Below, piece after piece: positions 34,154 through 46,900 of a stretch of 64,000 nt of DNA. Below the pieces are notes generated by a model. The model worked only from the letters and a program-made list of their open reading frames with translations, was not told the DNA's origin and did not search any database. Source of the stretch: Strigamia acuminata (taxonomy: Eukaryota > Arthropoda > Chilopoda > Geophilomorpha > Linotaeniidae); the NCBI GenBank assembly GCA_949358305.1, contig OX442316.1, forward strand, positions 16,926,001-16,990,000, written 5' to 3'. Each line of letters begins with the position of its first letter. The first letter of the stretch is position 1. Both the position numbers and the translations under genes were made by a program.

Positions 34154-34673
34154 TTTTGTACCAAAATTCAATTGATTTTGAAATGTTAACACATTACAAA
34201 ACCAATTAAAGTTTGCTTATGAATATTAAATTTACAAAATAAATTTGTTTTTCCCTACTAGTTTAATGTGGTGTCCTCCCGTTTATAATAAATTTTTTCG
34301 ATTTTAATCATTTTGTCATGTTTTTGAGCATTCTTACACTGTTTGAACCCGATATAGCACGATTTTACACTGTTTGAACTTGGTATAGCACGATTTTAGA
34401 CGTTTTTGCATTATTCTATCCGAATTTTACATGAGTTCACACGTTTTTATGATAAGTTATTAAAAAAATTTTGTAAAGTTTTGAAATACCTTTAACAATA
34501 GTTTCACATTATTTTAAAGTAAACTTTTTCAAAGTTAAACCAAAAAAAAATATTAAAAGTAAAAACATCATATGCAATATTTGTTAATTTTGATGCAGTG
34601 AAGCATCTAGTGTTAACTGACAACTGTCGTCTGACAACGTAAAACGTGTATTATCGGGGTTAAACAGTAAGGG

Positions 34674-34855
34674 GAATCAGAAAAGAAATTTAAGTACTTA
34701 ACTGGTCAAGTACTTAAGTGTGGATATGCAACTGAGCATGCCCAGAACATTTTTAAAGTTTGTTTTTACACACTGGGCATGCTCAGTTGCATATCCACAC
34801 TTAAGTACTTGACCAGTTAAGTACTTAAATTTCTTTTCTGATTCCCCTTACTGTT
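34674..34855. mobile_element. Near-perfect palindromic MITE
   Basis: The arms of about 80 bases start TAAGGGGAATCAGAAAAGAA and end with the exact inverse TTCTTTTCTGATTCCCCTTA. They include TTAAGTACTT and GGGCATGCTCAG and surround a loop of about 25 bases. The flanking bases fit a TA target site. Arm similarity is high, so the insertion is probably recent. Confidence 0.8.
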
Positions 34856-34994
34856 AAATCGTGTAATAATAGGGCTCAGTCTGTGTAGAAATCGTTTAAT
34901 ATCAGGTTTAATCGGCGTAAAAACACGAAAAAATGATTAAAATCGAAAAAATTTTATTCAACCGAAACTCCCAGCCAGATTAGAATTGCAAGAA

Positions 34995-35610
34995 AAATTC
35001 CCAATTTTTCTCGTAACATTCCCAATTTTTCTCGTAACATTCCCAATTTTTCTCGTAAAATTCCCAATTTTTCTCGTAAAATTCCCAATTTTTCTCGTAA
35101 AATTCCCAATTTTTCTCGTAAAATTTTCAATTTTTCTCGTAAAATTCCCAATTTTTCTCGTAAAATTCCCAATTTTTCTCGTAAAATTCCCAATTTTTCT
35201 CGTAAAATTCCCAATTTTTCTCGTAAAATTCCCAATTTTTCTCGTAAAATTCCCAATTTTTCTCGTAAAATTCCCAATTTTTCTCGTAAAATTCCCAATT
35301 TTTCTCGTAAAATTCCCAATTTTTCTCGTAAAATTCCCAATTTTTCTCGTAAAATTCCCAATTTTTCTCGTAAAATTCCCAATTTTTCTCGTAAAATTCC
35401 CAATTTTTCTCGTAAAATTCCCAATTTTTCTCGTAAAATTCCCAATTTTTCTCGTAAAATTCCCAATTTTTCTCGTAAAATTCCCAATTTTTCTCGTAAA
35501 ATTCCCAATTTTTCTCGTAAAATTCCCAATTTTTCTCGTAAAATTCCCAATTTTTCTCGTAAAATTCCCAATTTTTCTCGTAAAATTCCCAATTTTTCTC
35601 GTAAAATTCT
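34995..35610. repeat. 21-base minisatellite, about 29 units
   Basis: The unit is ATTCCCAATTTTTCTCGTAA plus one A, almost without variation. Because 21 is a multiple of three and the unit has no stop in some frames, long open frames appear on both strands (LVKFPIF and GILREKL repeats). It interrupts a dispersed module at the text AGAATTGCAAGAA. Confidence 0.9.
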
Positions 35611-35629
35611 CACGAGAAAAATTTGGGTG

Positions 35630-37010
35630 GTATATTTAGAAATATCTTCAGCATTGCGCGGTGGGAAATACAATTTGCTTATTTTAAACAAAATTTAAGA
35701 TTGGAAAAGATTCCAAAATTGACCATTTACAGCAGAATAATTTAAGGAATTATGATTTTTTTTTTTTAAACAGAAAGCAGACCATGTTGAAAATAAATTT
35801 CGCTGCCATTTTTAGAGATTTGATTCTGAGCAATTCACAACTTCAAGATGGGAAATGAAGTCCCTAGATGTTCAAAATACACATTGGTAAGTATATTTTC
35901 CAAATTTAACAAAAAAATTGGAAATAATTTAATGAATCAGCCATATTTTAATATTTTTGAAAAGCACAGTAAAAGATGCCTGAATTCAAACATGGCAGTT
36001 GGGGTGAGTAATAATAAAAAAAATATCAAGTTCATAATATCCTAGTCTTGATGGGAAAGATCATGCACATGCGGAGAGGTGGCTTAGTTCTGAGCCAATC
36101 ACAGCGACCGCAGGTAAGAATCAGATTGCATTGTGGGAAGTAGAACCGTATGTAGTCTGACGCGATGACGATGACAATGGCAACCATTGGGTGGTATATT
36201 TAGAATTAATCTTCAGCCATCTACTTGGTTTGAGGTGGGAATTTGAGTTTGTTTATCTTAAACTACAATGAAGATTTTTAACGATTTTTGGCATTTTTAG
36301 TTGTTTTTTTTCTAACAGAAGGCGGACCACAGTGAAATCGAATCTCTCCTCACCTTGATGAGGAATAAAGTTTTCTGAGCTTCAAAATGTAGATTGGTAA
36401 GTGCACTTTTCAAATTTATCAATATTTTAGGAAATTCCTTAATGAATTTTGGTATTTTTAATTTTTAATTTTCAAGAAACTTAGTAATTCGAACAAATGG
36501 CGGCTGAGTGTGTTCATCAGCACACACACTTGGGTAAATAAATTTCGCTTCGAATTAAATGTGAAATAAGATAGGCTTATGAATACTAAAATTGCAAAAG
36601 AAATTTATTTTTCCTACAGATATGAGGCGTCCTTTCTTTATGTAGAGTTCCTGCACGGCCATACTTGTCACGATTTTTCTCAAATGTTTTTAATTTGACA
36701 TTAATTAATTGTTGGTTTATTTATTTTTATTTTTTTCTCTTTCCAGCGGTATTACAATTCGTTACTCGGAAGTGACGTAACTACTGGTTGTAAGTCCGAT
36801 CGTAAGACAGGAAATAAGAACGAGACTGCATTGTAGGAAGAAGAGCAGCGAAACGTGACGTAACGGCCTAGAACAGCAGCAACCATTGGCAACCAACTTG
36901 GTAAATTAGAAAAATTTCTGTGAATACGAATTAAGAAATACTTGTTGATTACTAAAATTTGAAAAGAAATTTAATTATTTTTCCTACAGGCTCAATGTAA
37001 TGATTTGATG
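35630..37010. repeat. Dispersed repeat module, diverged copies C and D with exon-like segments
   Basis: Segments flanked by splice signals lie at about 35774-35886 (TTTAAACAG...ATTGGTAAGTATA) and 36320-36396 (TCTAACAG...ATTGGTAAGTGC), both alignable with 30095-30207. A third possible segment begins after CTTTCCAG near 36747. AATCAGATTGCATTGTGGGA recurs at 36119. No long coding frame is kept. Confidence 0.55.
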
Positions 37011-37254
37011 TGTCACACTTGGATGGAAGGAATGCAGAAATGTTTTCAATTGAATTTTAATAGTTGGGGTTGGGGCATGAAAAGTTTTCAAGCGCGCGTC
37101 ACGATTTTTTCTTTTTGCAGGTCGATCTATATCTGCAATGTTTTTCAGAAGAAGTATGTTTCATACTGGCTTAATGTTATATCATGAGTATGTAAAAAAA
37201 AACACGATTAGGACACGTAATGTTATTATACCGTGGATGTTTTGCCATTAATAA

Positions 37255-37290
37255 GTTGTTTGTTTGTTTGTTTGTTTGTTTGTTTGTTAT
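37255..37290. repeat. (GTTT)n microsatellite
   Basis: Seven or so perfect GTTT units in the spacer before the hairpin pair. Confidence 0.85.
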
Positions 37291-37395
37291 TTTTTCTTTT
37301 TTTTCAGGGAAATTAATTGCTGCCGTTTGGAGACCGATTTGTGTATGTAATGTCAGCAAAAGTGAGAAGAATAAGGGTTTTGCAAGTCTTTGATC

Positions 37396-37487
37396 GAGTT
37401 CGTGTCTCCAGGTGACGACCCGGAGACACGAACTCAATACGATGATTGAGTTGGTACCTCCAGGTGACGACCTGGAGACACGAACTC
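37396..37487. repeat. Two consecutive hairpins of GAGTTCGTGTCTCCAGGT type
   Basis: GAGTTCGTGTCTCCAGGTGA...CGGAGACACGAACTC (37396-37435) and GAGTTGGTACCTCCAGGTGA...CTGGAGACACGAACTC (37448-37487) are each self-complementary around GTGACGAC. Confidence 0.7.
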
Positions 37488-38169
37488 GATGCGCAATATG
37501 CAAAAGAGCACATAAACCCAATGGTCGACCGCTTGCTGCCCCGTTCCATGGATTTTGGCTTTTGTGCAACACGTCGCGTGAAGTTGCAGATTTCTAAAAG
37601 TAATTTGGTTAAATTGATAATGTTTATTTTTTCTTGTTTCTTTCGACAACAATGGATGGGATCCCCAAATTGCAAGCAAAGATGTTTTTCACATTTTGGC
37701 ATTGAGTCTGGGAGGAAGTTGGACCTATGATAAATGGCGCTTCCGCTTCTGCCAAACTTACCGTGGCACGTAAATTGATATGTGATAGGCAAGACCAAGG
37801 CGCTATACATCGCTATATGCAGCCGAGCATTGTCAGCCACTACTCACTATCGTCTTTTATGCGCGGTCAAGTGATTTTCACGGGTATCAGCAATACAACT
37901 CAAATGAGGGACATGCTGTGAATTACCCAAATGGAAGAATAATGTTGGAAAGGTGATTACACTTGGCTTCACACATTGGCGCAAAAAGAACTCAGCTCGA
38001 GTAATGCTAATTTGTGTTAAACTAGCTTACGTTTGCTGGAAAAAGGATTTTACCACTACGCAGATTTCTACAGGTAATTTATTTAAATTAATGTTTTATT
38101 TATTGTTGGTTATTAATTTTATTTTTTTGTTTCTTTTGACAGCAATGGATGGATCCCGCAAATTGCAAG
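37488..38169 (+). pseudogene. Degenerate unit of the repeated gene-like block, most diverged copy
   Basis: Reading the plus strand, HILALSLGGSWTYDKWRFRF is open around 37690-37752 and continues the text seen in the tandem blocks downstream. Two introns with AG/GT borders are suggested (near 37597-37650 and 38075-38142). The second joins YHYADFY to NGWIPQIASNHVFHILALSL in phase. Stops elsewhere break it. I do not recognise the protein. Confidence 0.4.
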
Positions 38170-41100
38170 TAATCATGTTTTTCACATTTTGGCATTGAGT
38201 CTGGGAGGAAGTTGGTCCTAAGTTAAAAGGTGCTTCCAGGGAAGTTGGTCCTAAGAAAAAGGCGCTTCCAAAGAAGTTGGTAGTTGGTCCTACAGTAAAA
38301 GGCGCTACCACTACTGCCAAACTAACACGTGTGGCGTGCACGGTCAAGTGATTTTCACGGGTATCACAATACAACTCAATCGAGGGACATGCTGTGAATT
38401 ACCCAAATGGAAGAGTAATGTTGAAAAGGTGATTACACTTGGCTTCACATATTGGCGTAAAAAGCAATGGATGGATCCCACAAATTGCAAGTAATCATGT
38501 TTTTCACATTTTGGCATTGAGTCTGGGAGGAAGTTGGTCCTAAGATTAAAGGCGCTTCCGGGGAAGTTGGTCCTAAGAAAAAGGCGCTTCCAAAGAAGTT
38601 GGTAGTTGGTCCTACAGTAAAAGGCGCTTCCAAAGAAGTTGGTAGTTGGTCCTACAGTAAAAGGCGCTACCACTACTGCCAAACTAACATGTGTGGCGTG
38701 CACGGTCAAGTGATTTTCACGGGTATCAGCAATACAACTCAAACGAGGGACATGCTGTGAATTACCCAAATGGAAGAGTAATGATGAAAAGGTGATTACA
38801 CTTGGCTTCACACATTGGCGCAAAAAGAACTCAGCTCGAGTAATGCTAATTTGTGTTAAACTAGCTTGCGTTTGTGTTTGAGCTGGTGATCAATAGACTG
38901 GGAGGAAGGTCCTGCCCAGAAGGACCTTCCGTAGATGTTAAGCCAACCGGGTAAAAGTGACCACACACATACAGGCATATTTGACTAAGTCAAGTCCCAC
39001 CAGGGGGACACGCCAACCGGGAAATGATTTTCAATGAATTTCAATGATTTTCACGAATTGGCATTTGACCAACACAAACTGACAACTGCGGGTTGCAGTT
39101 CGTGAGAATTGGCATTTGACCAATGGGCAAAGTGGTTCAAAAAAAGGTGATTATCTTTGGTTTCGGAACCCGTCTTGGTCATTACGCTCATTAAGGAAAA
39201 AGGAACGAGTAATGATGCTTTCTACAGATTGGCATTGAGTCTGGGAGGAAGTTGGTCCTAAAATAAAAGGCGCTTCCGGGGAAGTTGGTCCTAAGATAAA
39301 AGGCGCTTCCAAAAAAGTTGGTAGTTGGTCCTACAGTAAAAGGCGCTACCGCTTCTGCCAAACTAACACGTGTGGCGTGCACGGTCAAGTGATTTTCACG
39401 GGTATCAGCAATAGAACTCAAACGAGGGACAGGCTGTGAATTACCCAAATGGAAGAGTAATGATGAAAAGGTGATTACACTTGGCTTCACACATTGGCGC
39501 AAAAAGAACTCAGCTCGAGTAATGCTAATTTGTGTTAAACTAGCTTGCGTTTGCTGATGAAAAAGGATTTTACCACTACGCAGATTTCTACAGGTAATTT
39601 GTTTAAATTAATGTTTTATTTATTGTTGGTTATTAATTTTATTTTTTTGTTTCTTTTGACAGCAATGGATGGATCCCGCAAATTGCAAGTAATGATTTTT
39701 TCACATTTTGGCATTGAGTCTGGGAGGAAGTTGGTCCTAAGATTAAAGGCGCTTCCGGGGAAGTTGGTCCTAAGATTAAAGGCGCTTCCGGGGAAGTTGG
39801 TCCTAATATAAAAGGCGCTTCCAAGAAAGTTGGTAGTTGGTCCTACAGTAAAAGGCGCTACCGCTTCTGCCAAACTAACACGTGTGGCGTGCACGGTCAA
39901 GTGATTTTCACGGGTATCAGCAATACAACTCAATCGAGGGACATGCTGTGAATTACCCAAATGGAAGAGTAATGATGAAAAGGTGATTACACTTGGCTTC
40001 ACACATTGGCGCAAAAAGAACTCAGCTCGAGTAATGCTAATTTGTGTTAAACTAGCTTGCGTTTGCTGATGAAAAAGGATTTTATCACTACGCAGATTTC
40101 TACAGGTAATTTATTTAAATTAATGTTTTATTTATTGTTGGTTATTAATTTTTGTTTTGTTTCTTTTGACAGCAATGGATGGATCCCGCAAATTGCATGT
40201 AATCATGTTTTTCACATTTTGGCATTGAGTCTGGGAGGAAGTTGGTCCTAAGTTAAAAGGTGCTTCCAGGGAAGTTGGTCCTAAGAAAAAGGCGCTTCCA
40301 AAGAAGTTGGTAGTTGGTCCTACAGTAAAAGGCGCTACCACTACTGCCAAACTAACACGTGTGGCGTGCACGGTCAAGTGATTTTCACGGGTATCACAAT
40401 ACAACTCAATCGAGGGACATGCTGTGAATTACCCAAATGGAAGAGTAATGTTGAAAAGGTGATTACACTTGGCTTCACATATTGGCGTAAAAAGCAATGG
40501 ATGGATCCCACAAATTGCAAGTAATCATGTTTTTCACATTTTGGCATTGAGTCTGGGAGGAAGTTGGTCCTAAGATTAAAGGCGCTTCCGGGGAAGTTGG
40601 TCCTAAGAAAAAGGCGCTTCCAAAGAAGTTGGTAGTTGGTCCTACAGTAAAAGGCGCTTCCAAAGAAGTTGGTAGTTGGTCCTACAGTAAAAGGCGCTAC
40701 CACTACTGCCAAACTAACATGTGTGGCGTGCACGGTCAAGTGATTTTCACGGGTATCAGCAATACAACTCAAACGAGGGACATGCTGTGAATTACCCAAA
40801 TGGAAGAGTAATGATGAAAAGGTGATTACACTTGGCTTCACACATTGGCGCAAAAAGAACTCAGCTCGAGTAATGCTAATTTGTGTTAAACTAGCTTGCG
40901 TTTGTGTTTGAGCTGGTGATCAATAGACTGGGAGGAAGGTCCTGCCCAGAAGGACCTTCCGTAGATGTTAAGCCAACCGGGTAAAAGTGACCACACACAT
41001 ACCGGCATATTTGACTAAGTCAAGTCCCACCAGGGGGACACGCCAACCGGGAAATGATTTTCAATGAATTTCAATGATTTTCACGAATTGGCATTTGACC

Positions 41101-42229
41101 AACACAAACTGACAACTGCGGGTTGCAGTTCGTGAGAATTGGCATTTGACCAATGGGCAAAGTGGTTCAAAAAAAGGTGATTATCTTTGGTTTCGGAACC
41201 CGTCTTGGTCATTACGCTCATTAAGGAAAAAGGAACGAGTAATGATGCTTTCTACAGATTGGCATTGAGTCTGGGAGGAAGTTGGTCCTAAAATAAAAGG
41301 CGCTTCCGGGGAAGTTGGTCCTAAGATAAAAGGCGCTTCCAAAAAAGTTGGTAGTTGGTCCTACAGTAAAAGGCGCTACCGCTTCTGCCAAACTAACACG
41401 TGTGGCGTGCACGGTCAAGTGATTTTCACGGGTATCAGCAATAGAACTCAAACGAGGGACAGGCTGTGAATTACCCAAATGGAAGAGTAATGATGAAAAG
41501 GTGATTACACTTGGCTTCACACATTGGCGCAAAAAGAACTCAGCTCGAGTAATGCTAATTTGTGTTAAACTAGCTTGCGTTTGCTGATGAAAAAGGATTT
41601 TACCACTACGCAGATTTCTACAGGTAATTTGTTTAAATTAATGTTTTATTTATTGTTGGTTATTAATTTTATTTTTTTGTTTCTTTTGACAGCAATGGAT
41701 GGATCCCGCAAATTGCAAGTAATGATTTTTTCACATTTTGGCATTGAGTCTGGGAGGAAGTTGGTCCTAAGATTAAAGGCGCTTCCGGGGAAGTTGGTCC
41801 TAAGATTAAAGGCGCTTCCGGGGAAGTTGGTCCTAATATAAAAGGCGCTTCCAAGAAAGTTGGTAGTTGGTCCTACAGTAAAAGGCGCTACCGCTTCTGC
41901 CAAACTAACACGTGTGGCGTGCACGGTCAAGTGATTTTCACGGGTATCAGCAATACAACTCAATCGAGGGACATGCTGTGAATTACCCAAATGGAAGAGT
42001 AATGATGAAAAGGTGATTACACTTGGCTTCACACATTGGCGCAAAAAGAACTCAGCTCGAGTAATGCTAATTTGTGTTAAACTAGCTTGCGTTTGCTGAT
42101 GAAAAAGGATTTTATCACTACGCAGATTTCTACAGGTAATTTATTTAAATTAATGTTTTATTTATTGTTGGTTATTAATTTTTGTTTTGTTTCTTTTGAC
42201 AGCAATGGATGGATCCCGCAAATTGCATG
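38170..42229. repeat. Nearly identical 2030-base tandem duplication
   Basis: Unit 1 (about 38170-40199) and unit 2 (about 40200-42229) match at a constant offset of 2030 bases. I noticed one substitution (ACAGGCATAT at 38961 against ACCGGCATAT at 40991). Each unit has three related sub-blocks containing GGAAGTTGGTCCTAAGATTA and AAAGGCGCTTCC cassettes in one to four copies. Some sub-blocks also carry the small intron ACAG|GTAATTT...TTTTGACAG. It is either a very recent duplication or an assembly artefact. Confidence 0.85.
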
Positions 42230-42610
42230 TAATGATTTTTTCACATTTTGGCATTGAGTCTGGGAGGAAGTTGGTCCTAAGATTAAAGGCGCTTCCGGGG
42301 AAGTTGGTCCTAATATAAAAGGCGCTTCCAAGAAAGTTGGTAGTTGGTCCTACAGTAAAAGGCGCTACCGCTTCTGCCAAACTAACACGTGTGGCGTGCA
42401 CGGTCAAGTGATTTTCACGGGTATCAGCAATAGAACTCAAACGAGGGACAGGCTGTGAATTACCCAAATGGAAGAGTAATGATGAAAAGGTGATTACACT
42501 TGGCTTCACACATTGGCGCAAAAAGAACTCAGCTCGATTAATGCTAATTTGTGTTAAACTAGCTTGCGTTTGTGTTTGAGCTGGTGGTCGATTTGGATTT
42601 CTACAGGTAA
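42230..42610. repeat. Third, partial unit of the tandem array
   Basis: It continues the same text (GGAAGTTGGTCCTAAGATTA, ACACGTGTGGCGTGCACGG, ACTTGGCTTCACACATTGGC) for about 350 bases and then leaves the array after GTTTGTGTTTGAGCTGGTG. Confidence 0.75.
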
Positions 42611-43900
42611 TTTATTTAAATTAATGTTTTATTGTTGATTATTAATTTTTATTTTGTTCTTGTGGAATTTAGGGTCGTCAATGAAGCAGTGGATGTCGTC
42701 ATCAATGAAGCAATGGATGTCGTCATCAATGAAGCATTTGCTGTTTTTTATTTTATTTGTTTTATTTTACTAGTTTTGAGATTATGTAATTTTCGTTTTA
42801 AAATTCTAGAGAAAATTGTAACACAGTTTGCAAAAAGAGATGTAAAACAAAAGGATGATAAGAAGAAAAATAACAAAATGAGAACAAAAAAAGTAACAAA
42901 ATAAGAACAAGAAAAATGAATAACAAAATAAAAGCAACAAAAAAGAATAACAAAAGCAACAAAAAAGAATACCAAAATTAAAGCAACAAAAAAGAATAAC
43001 AAAATAAAAGCAACAAAAAAGAATAACATTAAATAAAATAAAAGGTGGAGTTCTGCAATGGGTGATTTTAGATTAAAGCTAAATTTGGCCAAACCATAGA
43101 CAAAAATGGATATTCGATTTAAAAATTGATGGTTAATTAAATGTTTTTGAATAAATTGCTGTCATAGAAGTGAAATAAATATATTTGAATCAGGATCATT
43201 GAATCACGAACACAATGTTCGTGGTTGAATATGTTCACAAAACAGAAGAAAAAGAGCGGGGAAGACGCAAAGAATATTTTAAAAGGAAGATGGAAATGCT
43301 TAAAGAGCTGAATAAAATATAAACATAACGAGTTTATTTTGATTTTGCCTGTATTAATTTTGAACAAAAGTTATTTCAATGATAATTGAAGAATACACAA
43401 AGAATTTGTACAAATATTCCGCAACACAAGCTGGCGAAACCAAAAATCGAGAGAATAGAACAAAAATTTAATTTACAAAAAAATTGAATACAGTTAAAAT
43501 AAAATCTCAAATGAGTTGCTCCAAATGTTCAAACATCGTTCTAAAAATTGTCCTTAATCTCTCGGCGAGTAAAAACGAAGACATACGTAAATCGCCTGGT
43601 TTGATGATAAGCAATTTTTGGGCGGTATTCAATACGGTATTATTTTTCTCAGTCGTCTCTAGATGGCAGGAGCGACCAGAGACAGTTTGCGGTTGGAAAA
43701 CAGTGGCGCCATCTATGTTTTCAAGTTGCTATTAATTAGGAGTTGAAATTCCTCTGACTTGTGAGCTTGTGAGTGGTGATTATATGCTTTGGAAAAAACC
43801 CGATTTATCGCCCATGAAAGCAATGCAATACGGTATTGTTATATTAATGCACGGTTTCAACAGGTTTGGCACACCTGCTATAAATTGAATATGTTTTTTG
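42611..43900. other. Low-complexity spacer with AATAACAAAAKAAAAGCAAC runs and a module fragment
   Basis: 42860-43040 is an A-rich array of AAAGAATAACAAAATAAAAG type. 43137-43320 resembles 29640-29800 (AATGTTTTTGAATA..., GAAATGCTTAAAGAGCTG), so it is a fragment of the dispersed module. No gene is supported. Confidence 0.5.
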
Positions 43901-46900
43901 GATTTATTGTACAGATTGAAGCCAGTTTGGATCATGAGCGATAAATTCGGATATACGTTTATTGGATTCGAACAGTATAGTTTCAACAAGTTTTGCACGG
44001 TGGGCGATAACTTCGTATGTGTTTTGTGATATTGCAGTAAAGTATAGCATGGTAGGCGATAAATTCGGATACATTTATTAGTTTTGCTGTTCGGTTTCGG
44101 GGTTACTTTAGAATATGGCCCGCTTCGGAATGGGCCCAAAATTTGGTTACATACCAAATAAAGCCTCCTGAGTCCGAAAATGACACTCAAAAGTGTCGGA
44201 AATGAACCTAACCTTAACCTAACTTAACCTGGCCTGTTAGGTTAAGGATAGGTTAGATTAAAGATAGGTTAGGTTAAGGATAGGTTAGGTTAAGGATAAG
44301 TTAGGTTAAGGATAGGTCAGGTTAGATTTAGCACAGTAGACAAAAAATTCGTTTGTGTTTTGTGATTTTGTAGTGAAGTTTTGCACGGTGGGCGATTAAT
44401 TCGGATGCTTTTTTGGATGTATTGTACGGATTGAAGCTATTTTTCATCGTGTGCGGTAAAATCGGATGCGTTTTTAGGCTTTGTTGTTTAGTTTCAGCCA
44501 GTTTTGCACTGTGGGCGATAAATTCGGATGTGTTTTGTGAAAAAGCGGTAAAGTTTAGCACGGTAGACGATAAATTCGGATGTGTTTTGTGGATATGCAG
44601 TGAAGTTTTGTACGGCAAGCGATAAATTCGGATGTGTTTTGTGATTTGCAGTGAAGTTCCAACAAGTTTAGCACGGTCGGCGATAAATTCGGATGCATTT
44701 TTGAATTTACTTTATGGATTGAAGCTTGTTTTGTACCTTGGCCGATAAATTCGGATGCATTTTATGAATTTGCAGTTGAGTTTCAACAAGTTTTGCAACT
44801 TAGCCGATAAATTCGGATGCGTTTTATGAATTTGCAGTTAAGTTTCAACAAGTTTTGCAACTTGGCCGATAAATTCGGATGCATTTTATGAATTTGCTGT
44901 TTAGTTTCTACAAGTTTTGCACGGTAGACGATAAATTCGGATGTGTTTTGTGGATTTGCAGTGAAGTCTTGTACGGTAGGCTATAAATTCGGATGTGTTT
45001 TGCGAATTTGCAGTGTAGTTTTGTACGGTAGGCTATAAATTCGGATGTGTTTTGCGAATTTGCAGTGTAGTTTTGTACGGCAAGCGATAAATTCGGATGT
45101 GTTTTGTGGATTTGCAGTGAAGTTCCAACAAGTTTAGCACGGTAGGCGATAAATTCGGAAGCTTTTTTGGATTTATTTTATGGATTGAAGCTTGTTTTGT
45201 ACCGTGGCCGATAAATTCAGATGCATTTTATGAATTTGCAGTTGAGTTTCAACAAGTTTTGCAACTTGGCCGATAAATTCGGATGCTTTTTTGGATTTAT
45301 TGTACGAATTGCAGCTAGTTTTACTCATAAGCGATAAATTCGGATATATTTTATGAATTTGCTGTTTAGTTTCTACAAGTTTTGCACGGTGGACGATAAA
45401 TTCGGATGTGTTTTGTGAATTTGCAGTGAAGTTCCAACAAGTTTAGCACGGCAGCTGATAAATTCGGATTCATTTATTGATTTTGCTGTTTAGTTTCTGT
45501 AAGTTTTGCACCGTTGGCGATAAATTCGGATGTGTTTTGTGGATTTACAGTGAAGTTTTGTACAGTAGGAATAAATTCGTATGTGTTTTTCGGATTTGCA
45601 GTAAAAGTTTTGTATGTTAGGGCATAAATTCGAATGTGTTTTGTGGATTTGCAGTGAAGTTTTGTACGGTAGATGATAAATTCGAATGTGTTTTGTGGAT
45701 TTGCAGTGAAGTTCAAACAAGTTTAGCACGGTAGGCGATAAATTGGGATATATTTATTGGTTTTGCTGTATATTAGTTTTTAAAAGTTTTGCACGATGCG
45801 CAATTAATTCGGATGGATTTTGTGAATTTGTAGTGAAGTTTCAACAACTTTAGCATGATAAACGATAAATTCAGATGTGTTTTGTGAATTTGCAGTGAAG
45901 TTCCAACAAGTTTAGCACGGCAGGCGATAAATTCGGATACATTTATTGGTTTTGCTGTTCATTTTCTACAAGTTTTGCACGGTGGGCGATAAATTCGGAT
46001 GGATTTTGTGAATTTATAGTGTAGTTTCAAGTAGTTGTAAATGATAAGCGATAAATTCGAATGTGTTTTGTGAATTTGCAGTGAAGTTCCAACAAGTTTA
46101 GCACGGCAGGCGATAAATTCGGATACATTTATTGGTTTTGCTGTTCATTTTCTACAAGTTTTGCACGGTGGGCGATAAATTCGGATGGATTTTGTGAATT
46201 TATAGTGTAGTTTCAAGTAGTTGTAAATGATAAGCGATAAATTCGGATGTGTTTTGTGAATTTGCAGTGAAGTTCCAACAAGTTTAGCACGGCAGGCGAT
46301 AAATTCGGATTTATTTATTGGTTTTACTGTTTACCGGTATTAGTTTCTGCAAGTTTAGCACGGGGGGCGATAAATTCGGATGGATTTTGTGAATTTGTAG
46401 TGAAGTTTCAACAAGTTTAGCATGATCAGCAATAAATTCGGATACATTTGTTGGTTTTGCTGTTTACTTTCTACAAGTTTTGCACCGTGGCGATAAATTC
46501 GTAAGTGTTTTATGGATGTGCAGTGAAGTTTCAACCAGTTTTACACCGTGAGCCGATATATTCGAAAGTCGTTTTTGGTTTGCAGAGGAGTTTCAACATT
46601 AACGGTAGGCGATAAATTCGGATGCGTTTTGTTGATTTGCAGTGAATTTCAACAAGTTTAGTACAATTTTTGAACTCACGGTTTATATTCAAACAGATTT
46701 TGAATGTGAACAATAAATTCGAATACGTTTATTGAATCTAAAGTGGAGTTTTTAGCTTATTTTACTCGTGTGCGATGATTTCGGATACGTTTTGTGGATT
46801 TGCAGTTGAGTTTCAACAAGTTTTGCACTCGGGCCATAAATTCGGATACAGTTTTTGGATTTTCACTTGTTTTAACAAGTTTTTCGAACACGTTTTGTCG

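Noticed and set aside
34995-35610. CRISPR-like appearance of regular short repeats
   Set aside because: There are no unique spacers between units and the context is a eukaryotic genome, so it is a plain minisatellite.
34954-35691. Long open frames on both strands (GILREKL and LVKFPIF repeats)
   Set aside because: They are produced by a stop-free 21-base minisatellite. Being open on both strands with perfect periodicity and no flanking gene signals is the mark of repeat, not coding.
42632-43092. Frames 42632-42904 (+) and 42748-43092 (-)
   Set aside because: Their translations are low-complexity (AT-rich array of AACAAAAT type) with VVINEAMD triplication from a short repeat.
44205-44335. True telomere end
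   Set aside because: Both sides continue into the same satellite, and the words are degenerate and face each other.
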